Assembly: GCA_037127255.1 (NCBI GenBank)
Contig: JBANSL010000004.1
Coordinates: 75,600,627 to 75,664,626, forward strand
Origin: Persicaria tinctoria
Lineage: Eukaryota > Streptophyta > Magnoliopsida > Caryophyllales > Polygonaceae
Direction of reading: 5' to 3'
Length of the DNA stretch: 64,000 nucleotides
Shown here: positions 10,644 through 20,468 of the stretch, in pieces
Position numbering within the stretch: position 1 is the first letter of the stretch
How the letters are laid out: every line of letters begins with the position of its first letter
Notes under the pieces: model-generated
Told to the model about the DNA's origin: nothing
Databases searched by the model: none
What the model saw: the letters and a program-made list of their open reading frames with translations, nothing else
Program-made: the position numbers and the translations under genes

Positions 10644-10790
10644 CTGTTGCATCATCATGTTTGTTAGTCTCGGGTAGCAAATTATACAGTCTCGGGTTGC
10701 ATCATCATGTTGGTTGCAGCAACTTTGAAAAACTAGGGAACTAACCCTACCTGCTTAACAAATTTATTACCTGGCCATTCCAAAAACAGA

Positions 10791-11217
10791 AACTGGAAAT
10801 TGACACACACAGAGAGATGAGACGCCATTGCCAGAGGCACACATAATGAGTTCCAAAATCTCTGCTGATCTTCAAACGACCAAAGCTATTTTAAATTCCA
10901 AAATATACAATCTCAACCAATCAATAATCACATAATGAGTTCCTCTTAAGCTAGATATACAGATGAATTAGAAAGTTGATATTAAAACGAAGTTTGATCC
11001 ATTACGAATCCAAAAGCATTGAAATTTTTGACATGAAAACCATACCAGTGAAAAGTCTGAGCAAAAGAAACATCAATGTTAAAAGATCAAGCACCATATC
11101 TATTTGGAACTTCAATGTACATAAATCCAAAGCAGTTTAAGAGGAATAAAATCTTTGAGCTGATAGAAAGCGAGGTACCTTATGAGGTGATCAACCGCGA
11201 CCTAGTCTTCTATCGAG
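10791..11217. other. AT-rich intergenic stretch, no gene seen
   Basis: No frame with protein-like composition and no repeat match to the rest of the window that I could see. Confidence 0.5.
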
Positions 11218-11702
11218 TCAAAACTCCCCTTGAACATTAGAACAACCATAATCATAATTCAGATACGTTAAGCAATATTCAACCGAAGATTGCAAAGACA
11301 GCTCAAAAGCACCAAACAGTGACAGCAAAGAAAAATATATCGGTTCCAATTTCCAATTATTGAGACGAGCTAGATCCTTATCCCCTTGCTCGGAGCAAGT
11401 TGAGTTCTCTTGTACCTGTTCAGCAAAACTCCGATTAACTGCGGGACTGATAACAACCAAGAAATTAGAATTCTGAGAAGCTTCTTACCAATCTTCTGAA
11501 GCCTACCTGATTGAACTAAATTTCGCCAAATGATATGAAAAATTTCGTCAAAATCAGTCCGAGACCGACCGGTTGCAGCCAAGGAGGGGCGATTTGGGGT
11601 GGTTGGACTTGGCCGCTCTGGATCATCGGAGAAGGAGGAGTACATGATGAAGTTGGGGGCGCGGGGCAAAGGCCACAAGCGCGTTGTTTTCGCCGAGATC
11701 AT
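11218..11702 (-). CDS. Possible small spliced gene of unknown family, minus strand
   Basis: A plausible first exon starts with ATG near 11645 on the minus strand (MYSSFSDDPERPSPTTPNRP... FDEIFHIIWRNLVQS) and reaches a donor CAG|GTAGGC near 11505. Downstream pieces include a short candidate exon ending AACAG|GTACAAG near 11415 and an open stretch to 11218. I do not recognise the protein. The Ser/Pro-rich start followed by an amphipathic segment looks more coding than its surroundings, but no domain is visible. The exon could equally be debris. Confidence 0.3.
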
Positions 11703-12271
11703 ATTCTACCTCAGTTTTGGTTTGTTTTTTTTTTTAAAAAAAACTATTTATTTTATCTTCAATCCAATTCTATCCAAAATCTAATAGATTTTGGATATAA
11801 TTATTATATCCAAAATTTTAAAAATTAAAATCTTAATATCTTATTATTACTCCGTGTCCTATATAAATAATACTCCGTAAGAGGAATGTGTGGTATCAAC
11901 TCTTTTTTTTGTCCTTTCTTAAAAACCCTAGAGTCTGCGACAGGTGGCTGATTAAGAAAAAATTTGCGAAATGGACACATTATTTGGACATATTTGCGAA
12001 ATAGACGCGGGTTTGGACAAATTTGCGAAATAGCCGCTATATATACTAATTCTCAATTATTATTTTTTTCTGAGATTTCTCTCGCTCCAATCTCTCTCGC
12101 TCCAATCTCTCTCTCCACCCGATCTCCTCCGCCAGATCTCCTCCGCCGGTATCTCCTTCTGGCGCCTCCGACTCCGCCGACGACGTCGACTACCTCAGAC
12201 TCCCTTCGATCGGAGACGTATACTCCGATGGTGCTCGATTCCGTGCTCTTCCTCCTGGATTCGGTGCTCCG

Positions 12272-12474
12272 ATGGTGCTCTATCGGGAGAAGTCGAGCGA
12301 TTCCTCTTCCGATTATACGCTCAATTCGTCGATAGCGTGGAGAGATGAAGATGGAGAAGGATCAACGCCGGCGCCGTCGCACAACTGCAAGGAGTTGCTC
12401 TGGCCGACTCCCATCTTTCTCCATCTCGCCTTCTCCGCTGGAATCGGCGGCCTCCTCTTCGGCTATGACTCCGG
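12272..12474 (+). pseudogene. Captured first exon of an MFS sugar/inositol transporter
   Basis: The frame starting at 12272 ends with FLHLAFSAGIGGLLFGYDSG, the conserved start of transmembrane helix 1 in the sugar porter family, closest in pattern to plant inositol transporters. It is followed by a donor (CCG|GTACTC) at 12475. None of the other eleven helices follows. The next exon-like sequence downstream is EF-1alpha. The upstream 12070-12270 is a ct/ccg-rich 5'-UTR-like tract. This is a gene fragment carried by the Pack-MULE; it could supply a promoter and first exon to a chimeric transcript. Confidence 0.75.
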
Positions 12475-13167
12475 TACTCTCTCTTCATCTCTCCTCCTCA
12501 TCAATCGATTAAAGAGAAAACTAGAGGATTGTTGTTTGTCTTAGCTTGTAGGCAGTAACATCTTAACCTAAATTGACTTCAAATTTGACCGAATTAGGGT
12601 TTTTCTCCATTAAATTTCTATGAATTCAAGGTTGCAATCTGGAATTTGTAGTGAGCATCTCCTTATTGTGTGATTAAGTTGACTAGTTGTCTATGGTTCA
12701 GAACAGATTGTTCAGATGCTAAATATTGTGTGATTAATTTGTAATTTGACTAGTTGTCTATGGTTCAAATGTTTTGCTTCTGAATATTTGATTATGTGGT
12801 TCAGTTTTCTACTTTAGATTTCAGTACAGATTTTGTATCATCTTGATTCATGAGTGGATTTATAACTATGCTTGGGGCTAATTTAGCAGTTCTAACCTTG
12901 TGCAATTTTAAAGGAGTGTTGAATGTTCATGGTGAGACGTTTTTAATTGGCTTAGCTTGATGAGTTGATATTGAGTATGTGCTTCAGAACTTCAGATTTC
13001 CATTTTGGATTTCAATGTCTACCTTTTTTATGTATCTTGCTGCATGAATGTCTCTGCTTGTTAGTTAATATGATAGTAATCAACTTTTGAAGAATTCTTT
13101 ATGCTATTTTATTGGGAGATGTTTTATAAAATTTTGTATTCTTCATGTTTCTGGTTCTTAGTTAACA

Positions 13168-13370
13168 AGATAAGATGGGTGAGGAGAAGGTTCACATCAA
13201 CATTGTGGTCATTGGACATGTCGACTCTGGGAAGTCCACCACCACTGGTCACCTTATCTACAAGCTTGGTGGTATTGACAAGCGTGTGATCGAGACGTTT
13301 GAGAAGGAGGCTGCTGAGATGAACAAGAGGTCATTCAAGTATGCGTGGGTGCTTGAATACTTTTGCACAT
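13168..13370 (+). pseudogene. Captured EF-1alpha N-terminal fragment
   Basis: After an acceptor in 'ttcttag' and a short leader, the ATG at 13175 opens the unmistakable EF-1alpha start: [20 protein letters not shown], with the GTP-binding G1 loop GHVDSGKST, then [10 protein letters not shown]. Homology stops at about 13355. A few unrelated residues lead to a TGA at 13370. The preceding intron-like sequence probably comes from the EF-1alpha 5'-UTR intron. Only about 60 of roughly 450 residues are present, so it is not functional as an elongation factor. Confidence 0.92.
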
Positions 13371-13504
13371 GAACATGAATCAGCACCGAGTTTGCATAGT
13401 GCTGCTGCAGTTTTCTTTTTAAGTGTTCAAGGTTTGATGTTGTTGATGCAAGCTATATTTAATAGGATCACCTGTTTCGATTAATTAGCTGTTGTGGATG
13501 GTGT

Positions 13505-14448
13505 TGTAGGTTTCTTACATGTTCCGAGAGCCTCAGGTTTCTGATATTGTGATATTCAGGGCACCGCCTATTCTTTAGGTAAAGTGAAGATATGTATCTC
13601 CGTTACCATCAATGTGTTTCTGTGTCGGGTTTGACAGTTGTATCGCTATGTATTTTATAGGCAATTGGGTATAGTTCTGGAGATGTGTTCATTAAAAGGA
13701 TTGTAGCAAAAGCCGGAGATTGCGTAGAGGTTAGTGCAGTTCCTTTTCTAGGCTGTTTTATGTTTAAATGTTTGCTAACTTGCTGCAAGCAGAGACATGT
13801 ATCACTTCACTATCATGGTTCTTGGTGTAGGTCCGTGATGGGAAATTGTAGGTGAATGGTGTTGTACGAGTTGAGGACTTCATCCTCGAGCCCTTTGCCT
13901 ATGAGATGAAGCCTGTGGTAAGCTCAAGATAACATCACTTTAGTATCAAGTTGGATTTCAAAATTCATTTAAGAGATTTCCTTTTTCTTATTCCTCTAAT
14001 TAAAACTGCAGATTGTACCTAAAGGGTATGTATTCGTGCTGGGAGACAACCGTAACAACAGCTTTGATTCTCATAACTGGTAACTACTTACTTTCCTATC
14101 TTCATGTTTATGATGCTTTGGGTCCAACATTATACATGAGCATGAACGAAAACAATAGTGTTCAAGCTATGCAAACTTGCATAGCAACATTTTTTTCAAT
14201 GCAGCCATATATATGAGCTATCTACTGGATGCATCAAAATGGGTTCTCTCAGTTTTCACTTGGTGTCTGTCTGATTTTTACTTTGGCATTTTAATTGGCT
14301 ATTTGACAAGTTAGATTGCACTCGACAGGGGTCCTCTTCCCGTCAAAGACATTGTAGGCAGATCAGTGTTTCGGTATTGGCCTCCCTCCAGATTCTCGAA
14401 TACAATCCTTCACTCAAATGCTGGGGCAGGTGCAATGGCTCAGTCATG
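13505..14448 (+). pseudogene. Captured plastid type I signal peptidase (TPP/Plsp1-like), C-terminal exons
   Basis: Five consecutive exons with splice signals are recognisable: VSYMFREPQVSDIVIFRAPP, IGYSSGDVFIKRIVAKAGD (carrying the catalytic Lys box), VRDGKL*VNGVV...FAYEMKPV, IVPKGYVFVLGDNRNNSFDS, and [20 protein letters not shown] to a stop near 14448. These are the C-terminal half of a thylakoidal processing peptidase-type signal peptidase. The N-terminal half with the transit peptide, membrane anchor and catalytic Ser is missing. A TAG at 13849-13851 interrupts the third exon. Introns are retained, so capture was from DNA, not from mRNA. Confidence 0.88.
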
Positions 14449-14590
14449 ACTTTGCCTTCACCTCTGTCTAACAAAGAAAGTTATCAGTATATACATTTTG
14501 TGTATCTTGGGTGTTCTTAGTAGCAGTACCACCTATCTCATTCTCAATTTGTATTGAGTATCTCCTTATCTTTGCTGTTTAATTTCTAGG

Positions 14591-14810
14591 TTGTTACGCA
14601 GTCGCACTGAATTGAGCAAAACCTATTTGCTGTCGCAGGCTACCCTTGCTTTTACAGGTGCTGTTGCTGCTCCAGCTGCCGCCAAGCCCAAACCTGCTGC
14701 ACCTGTCGGCTTCAACGTCAAGAACGTTGCTGTCAAGGATCTGAATCGTGGTTTTGTGGCATCTGACTCCAAGAACGACCCTGCCAAGGGTCGTTCTTGG
14801 CATTGCTGAT
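14591..14810 (+). pseudogene. Second captured EF-1alpha fragment (domain II)
   Basis: [20 protein letters not shown] followed by DSKNDPAKG is the conserved EF-1alpha segment preceding the C-terminal domain. It is joined upstream to an Ala/Pro/Lys-rich piece ([16 protein letters not shown]) that I cannot place, through apparent acceptor sites. The tail is foreign and contains an inverted copy of its own end (aacgaccctgcc aagg gtcgtt). It belongs to the Pack-MULE cargo; whether it comes from the same EF-1alpha gene as 13168-13370 is unknown. Confidence 0.8.
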
Positions 14811-15395
14811 ACATTGTGTTGCCCATTTCTTTATACATATATAAGGATTGAATGAATGTCTTATTGGTCTGCTTGTATTTTCAGATGGAAGTGGATTATA
14901 AGTTCTTTGAATGGCCACATAGTCCAACTTATTTTATTTTTTTCATTCATTTTTTTTCCAATATTACAGATTAGTTATTGGATTACTGGAAGCTTCAAAA
15001 TCATGAATAAATCCTTGCATAAATTGTTCTTTAACAGAATTAATATCAATGGGGGGAATGGGACGTCTTGACGATAGAAAACTCTAGGAGGGACTTCAAT
15101 CTTCACTGCTAAATGCATCCATTTTCTTCAAAAACTCCTTTATTGCCACAACAAATGCAACCTAATTTAGCTGATTAGAATGCGGAGTTCCCGTTATTGA
15201 CGAGCATAGTTTGTCACCGTAACAATTATAACTATTAGATCAACTAGAATGCAAACGGGTTGTACTAAGAATATAAGGTGCAAGAATAATATTATAATGT
15301 TCCCAAATTAGATTTTTAGTTTAAGAAGAATCAAATTAGATTTTAGTTTGTATGAATAAAACTATAAATTTCATGAATAATACTATGAAATTTTA

Positions 15396-15572
15396 GAGTT
15401 GCACGACTCTGTTTTAAGAGTTGCACGACTCTGTTTTAAGAGTTGCACGATTCTGTTGTATAAGTTGCACGACTCTGTTTTAAGAGTTGCACGACTCTGT
15501 TGTAAGAGTTGCACGGCTCTCTTGTAAGAGTTGCACGGCTCTGTTTTAAGAGTTGCACGGCTCTTAAAACTA
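15396..15572. repeat. 22-bp minisatellite, first block
   Basis: About eight copies of a ~22-bp unit, gagttgcacgactctgttttaa, with variants (…cggctc…, …ttgta…). Each unit contains GAGT...ACTC, an inverted pair around TGCACG. Confidence 0.9.
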
Positions 15573-15879
15573 GATTTGGATCATATTTGTGAAATTGTTA
15601 TCCAGGCTTGATGGAATTGTTCGACATCATTTGATCGGCTTATGATTCATTTGTCACGTGCTTCTTCGATTCTTTGTGAAATTGTTATCAATGCTTGTGC
15701 AACTCTAAAAAAAGTGCTGACATGGAAAAAATAGTGCTGACACGGAAAAAAGTGTAACTCTAAACTAGACTTGGATCATATTTGTATAATTTACGGTTAT
15801 ATTTGCACATCGTACTCTTATATTTGCATGAAAAAATGTTAAAAAAAAATAAAAATACAAAAAATTAGATTTGATTCAT

Positions 15880-17440
15880 ATTTGCACAACTTACGGTTAT
15901 TTTTGATCAACAATTCATTATATTTTGCACAACAATCGAGACTTGTGAAATTGTGTCTCCACATAATCTTATTTTTTGTAAATATAATTTTATATCTTTT
16001 TAATAGATTATTGCACAACACGGTCTTATTTTTGCTCATCAATAGAGTAAAAATGCACAATCGAGATTTCTGAAATTGTTCTCAACATGATTTTATGTTC
16101 TCTCAATATTATTTTAAGAATTGCACGACTATGATGTAAGAGTTGCACGGCTATGTTGTAAGAGTTGCACGACTCCGTTTTAAGAGTTGCACGGCTCTCT
16201 TGTTTTAAGAGTTGCACGGCTCTCTTGTTTTAAGAGTTGCACGACTCTGTTTTAAGAGTTGCACGACTCTGTTTTAAGATTTGCACGACAATCGAGACTT
16301 GTGAATTTATTCTCAACGTGATCTTATTTTAAAAAAGTGCTGACGTGAAAAAAAAAATTATTTGAAAAAAGTGCTGACACAAATAGAATAAAAAGTGCAC
16401 AAATTAGATTAAATTTCCACAACTTATGATTAAATTTGCACAATGTCCTCTTATATTTGCACAACTTACTCTTATTTTTGCTCAACAATAGGTTATTTTT
16501 TGCAAAACAATCGAGATTTTTGAAATTGTTCTCAACATGATTTTATGTTCTCTCAATATTATTTTAAGAGTTGTACGACTCTGTTGTAGGAGTTGCACGA
16601 CTCTGTTTTAAGAGTTGCACGACTCTGTTTTAAGACTTGCACGGCTCTGTTGTAAGAGTTGCACTGCTCTGTTTTAAGAGTTGCACGGCGCTGTTGCAGG
16701 AGTTGCACGACTTTATTGTAGGAGTTACACGACTCTGTTATAGGAGTTGCACGACTCTGTTTTAATATTTGCACGACAATCGAGACTTGTGAAATTATTC
16801 TCAACATGATCTTATGTTAAAAAAGTGCTGACGTTAAAAAAAAAATATTTAAAAAAAGTGCTGACATGGGAAAAAAAGTGCTGACACGGAAAAAAGTGCA
16901 ACTTTAAACTCTTATATTTGCACGATAAAAAGTTAAAAAAATAAAATAAATAAAAACTAGACTAGGGTCATATTTGCACAACTTATGATTAAATTTGCAC
17001 AACATATTCTTATATTTGCACAACTTATTCTTATTTTTGCTCAACAATAGGTTATTTTTTGCAAAACAATCGAGATTTTTGAAATTGTTCTCAACATGAT
17101 TTTATGTTCTCTCAATATTATTTTAAGAGTTGCACGACTCTGTTGTAGGAGTTGCACGACTCTGTTTTAAGAGTTGCACGACTCTGTTTTAAGACTTGCA
17201 CGGTTCTGTTGTAAGAGTTGCACTGCTCTGTTTTAAGAGTTGCACGGCGCTGTTGCAGGAGTTGCACGACTTTGTTGTAGGAGTTGCACGGCTCTGTTGT
17301 AGGAGTTGCACGACTCTGTTGTAGGAGTTGCACGACTCTGTTTTAATATTTGCACGACAATCGAGACTTGTGAAATTATTCTCAACATGATCTTATTTTA
17401 TCTCAATATAATTTCAGACTTTCTCAATAAAGTGTAAGCG
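15880..17440. repeat. Higher-order repeat built on the 22-bp minisatellite
   Basis: Further blocks of the same 22-bp unit lie at about 16121-16290, 16562-16770 and 17124-17345. Each block is embedded in a longer repeat: 'caatcgagatttttgaaattgttctcaacatgattttatg' leads in, and 'tttgcacgacaatcgagacttg' leads out. Spacing between equivalent points is roughly 445 and 558 bp. The linkers carry 'tttgcacaactta' and 'aaaaaagtgctgac' phrases. Apparent frames here merely translate the repeat. Confidence 0.88.
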
Positions 17441-17739
17441 ATCCATAACCTATATTTTTTTTATTTCTTTAACATTTTGTCGTGCAAATATAAGAGTATG
17501 TTATGCAAATATATTCGTAAGTTGTGCAAATATGACCCGAGTTTAGTTTTTATTTTAATTTTATTTTACATTTTGTCATGCAAATATAACTGTATGTTGT
17601 ACTTGTGCAAATATAATCATATGTTGTGCAAGTATAACATTTTTTTGTGCAAAAATAAAAATAAAAATATAGATTATTGATCACATAATAAAATATAGAT
17701 AGTTTTTTTTAATTTCCATAATTATGGGGTAAGTTTTGT

Positions 17740-18504
17740 AATTTAATGGAAATTCCTTCTTCTTCCCCCGATTTCTGCGAACAGATCGCCGCCCGGCCTC
17801 GCCTCGCGCGCCTCCGGCTCCGCCTCCGGCTCCGGCTCGCTCGGCCTCGCTCGGATCTCGCTCGGACTCGCTCGCTCGGCCTCCAGATCTCGCTCCGGAT
17901 CGCTCGGCCTTCTTCAACCTCGATCGCTCAACCGTCTCTCCAGATCCAGCGTTCGCAGGCCTCCCGCTCCGCCTCCGGCTCCGCCTCCGGCTCGCACGAC
18001 CTCGCTCGGAGCTCGCTCGGCATCCCTCGGCCTCCAGGCCTCCGGGCCGGATCTCGCTCGCTCGGATCTCGCTCGGATCTCGGCCTCGGCCTCCAGGCCT
18101 CCAGGCCGGATCTCGCTCGCTCGGATCTTGCTCGGATCTCGGCCTCGGCCTCGGCCGAATCCACGGCCTCGCTCGGATCTCCCTCGGCCTCGCTCGGATC
18201 TGAATCGCGCGCTCGTCGCTCAGCCTCGCTCGGCCTCGCCGCCTCCGGCCGCTCCGGCCTCCGCTCGTCGGCGATCCAGCTGCTCCAATTTCTCCTCCCG
18301 ACGTATCTCCGGCGCTCCAGATGCTTCAATTTCGCCATCGACTCCTCCTCCCGACGTATCTCCGGCGCTATTGAGCACTTTCGAGCAATCTGAGATTCGA
18401 TCAATCGGAGCACTTTCGAGCAATCTGAGCACTTTCGCCATGGAGATGAAGAGAGAGCGTCGGCAGAGGGAGAGGGGGAGGAGAGAGAAAAGCGCGTGAA
18501 ACAA
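17740..18504. repeat. GC-rich CTCGG/CTCCGG repeat tract, right subterminal region of the Pack-MULE
   Basis: Dense tandem variants of 'ctcgctcggatctcgg' and 'ctccggctccg', open on both strands simply because of composition. It mirrors the GC-rich tract near the left end (12070-12340). It grades into ctcctccg-rich sequence and the 100-bp terminal modules. Confidence 0.75.
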
Positions 18505-18773
18505 TGGAAGGGGGTTTTATATTGCGTCCATTTTACAAAAATATCCCAATAAGCGTCGATTTTGCAAAATTAGGCCAATTTCGTGGCTATTTTGCAAAAC
18601 CTTCGCTGATTAATTGCGATCGATCAAGTAAGGTAATTAAGGTGAGATTTAATTTAGATACCGGTCGATTTTAGCCAATATATATTGTGGTTAGGCTTAA
18701 ATTTGTTTGTTTAATTCCAATAATACATTATGTGCAGATTATTGGTGAAATATATACGTAATTAGATCGATCG

Positions 18774-20468
18774 ATGAAACGACATATAGAGTTTGCGTTA
18801 AGCGCGTTTAACGATGAGGGATTCTCCGATCGGGTGCTCCGTGTGGAGACCATCCCTGACTCTGACGATGACAACGCTATCCATCCCAAGTCTGATTCAG
18901 AATGCTCCGATTTCTCCAACCAGCCGAAATTACTAGGTTTCAATCTTTCTTAATTTTCAGTTTAATTAATTTGATGATACGAGTACTAATCTTCATTAGT
19001 ACTTAATAACCCGTACTGTATTGGCTAATTAATACTCCGCACTGTGTTGTAATTACAGTTAGGGCTTTTCATGTAAGTTCTCACCTCTTATCAGTACACA
19101 GCCCCTTTTTCTACAAGGTAAGTCTTTTTTTTTTTTACTCCGTACTTATACTTTAGTAAGTTAAGCTTTAAAATATACTCCGTGCTAATTAAATTGGTGA
19201 TGTATTGTAGCTATTCAGAAATGGCATGAGAGAATCAACACACACCCATGTGACCTTGAAGATCAACCCATCTGGTAAGTTAATTAAGATATATACATCG
19301 ATCTCACTTTATTTTATATCGAGGTTTAATTTTGACAGTGTTGTGTTTTTGTGATATCGATCTATCGATCATCGATGGAGAGCAGAGGAAGAAGCTTTGG
19401 AAGAGGTCTTAAAGTTTATGTATACCCGGCCACGAGTTGAGTACTGATTCAGTCCCCTGTTTGGTCAACGTGTTGGTGGTTGCCGACAGGTTGGAGGTTG
19501 CTTCTTGTGTTTCTTATTGTAGCAATTTGCTGCATAAGAAACCCTTATCTTCCTTTGAAGATGCGCTTTTATACGTCCACCTTCCTTCTCGTCTTTTAGC
19601 GCTCGGAGACTTGCTTGAACCACTTAAAGAGGTTGCGATGCAGTATTTTGTTAGGGTAATAAGAGATTTCACCAAGTAAGTTTGATCACACTACTACATA
19701 AATATCATATATATATGATATGATATGATATGTTATGATTGGTTAATTTGAACTTTGAAGGTCCGAAGAGGAGGCGATGGCCATGGCGTTGCCACTTTGT
19801 GCATTAGAGGCTGTGCTCGGAAGTGACGGCCTCAGAGTGGGATCAGAAGACGACCTCTACGTTTTCCTATTGAGGTGGGCTCGTGAACACTATCCCGAAA
19901 GGAAAGAGCGTCGAGAAATCCTCACCAAGCGATTGGCGCGCTGAATCTCATATTGGAATCCTTCCACTTGAACGCCGGATTCCCCTATGGGCAAAGGCAA
20001 CACATCATCAGAGCCAAAGATGACCCATCTAGCCCCGAAGACTTGTATTTGATACAGCGCGTCTACAAGTTTCACCCTGTGAAGGTGGTTAAGCTAAAAC
20101 CCGATGGCAATTCAATCGCCGTCTACTTGTGCTTAACGCCCAACGATAGGGAGAATCTATTCCTGACAAAAAAGCGCTCTACTCAGGCATTTGTACTAGG
20201 TGGAAAAGGTTTTTTCCTAGAACTTTGTTGCACCGATTTGGATATCCATTTGCATAGGCACAGAGACCTGGGAATGCTTAGGATTGATTACCAGTTTGCG
20301 GTGCTGACGAAGGGGGTTTTTCTGACCAAACTCAAGGCCGACGACTGCACTTTCACGGGTCGCACATTGCGGACTCCCTCCTCCATGGCTGTCAACGCCC
20401 AGTATTTCATCGATAATATGCTCCATCTTCGAGCCCAGCTCACCCTCAACCCCACTCCTGATACTTGA
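18774..20468 (+). pseudogene. BTB/POZ-BACK protein, POB1/LRB-like, broken
   Basis: Five exons with good splice sites: 18774-18936 (MKRHIEFALSAFNDEGFSDR), 19059-19117 (VRAFHVSSHLLSVHSPFFYK), 19211-19274 (LFRNGMRESTHTHVTLKI), 19386-19675 and 19761-20468. Together they follow plant POB1/LRB proteins, CUL3 adaptors involved in light signalling: BTB, then BACK (DLYVFLLRWAREHYPERKER), then a C-terminal beta-rich region (YKFHPVKVVKL ... YFIDNMLHLRAQLTL). Defects: a frameshift at about 19425-19437 between FMYTRP and STDSVPCLV; and a TGA at 19942-19944 followed by a frame change, where roughly 50 residues of BACK are missing. The N-terminal nuclear-localisation part is also short. The Pack-MULE inserted 160 bp upstream of the ATG. 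Confidence 0.85.

Larger units (their letters stand above)
2141..10790 (-). repeat. Partial segmental duplicate of the GIG1-like locus, split by a Copia element
   Basis: Sequence at 2141-2596 and 9741-10790 matches, in order, the 3' flank, exon 2 and part of intron 1 of the intact gene (about 20957-22653). A stretch near 21140-21300 of the intact locus is missing from the copy. The 7.1-kb Copia element at 2597-9740 interrupts the copy, duplicating cactc. Exon 1 and the promoter were not copied. Match on the right ends after 'ccattccaaaaacaga' (10790). Confidence 0.85.
11956..18604. mobile_element. Pack-MULE (Mutator-like element with captured host gene pieces)
   Basis: 6,649 bp flanked by a perfect 9-bp target-site duplication gctgattaa (11947-11955 and 18605-18613), the size expected of Mutator-like elements. 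The ends are inverted copies (GAA...TTTGC(G/A)AAAT(G/A)G(A/C)CAC...), each with three ~30-bp modules containing TTTGCRAAAT-NGACGC. GC-rich subterminal tracts lie at both ends. The inside holds pieces of at least three host genes (transporter, EF-1alpha, plastid signal peptidase), a 22-bp minisatellite and no transposase. It is therefore non-autonomous. Confidence 0.85.

Noticed and set aside
12272..12544. Complete small transporter gene
   Set aside because: Only the first exon of a 12-helix transporter is present, followed by an intron and foreign sequence.
15396..17440. CRISPR-like spaced repeats
   Set aside because: Units are directly abutting with no unique spacers, and the context is a plant transposon; it is a minisatellite.
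17746..18413. 215- and 161-codon open frames on opposite strands
   Set aside because: They simply translate a GC-rich CTCGG repeat; Arg/Ser/Leu or Glu/Ala/Arg monotony, no domain.
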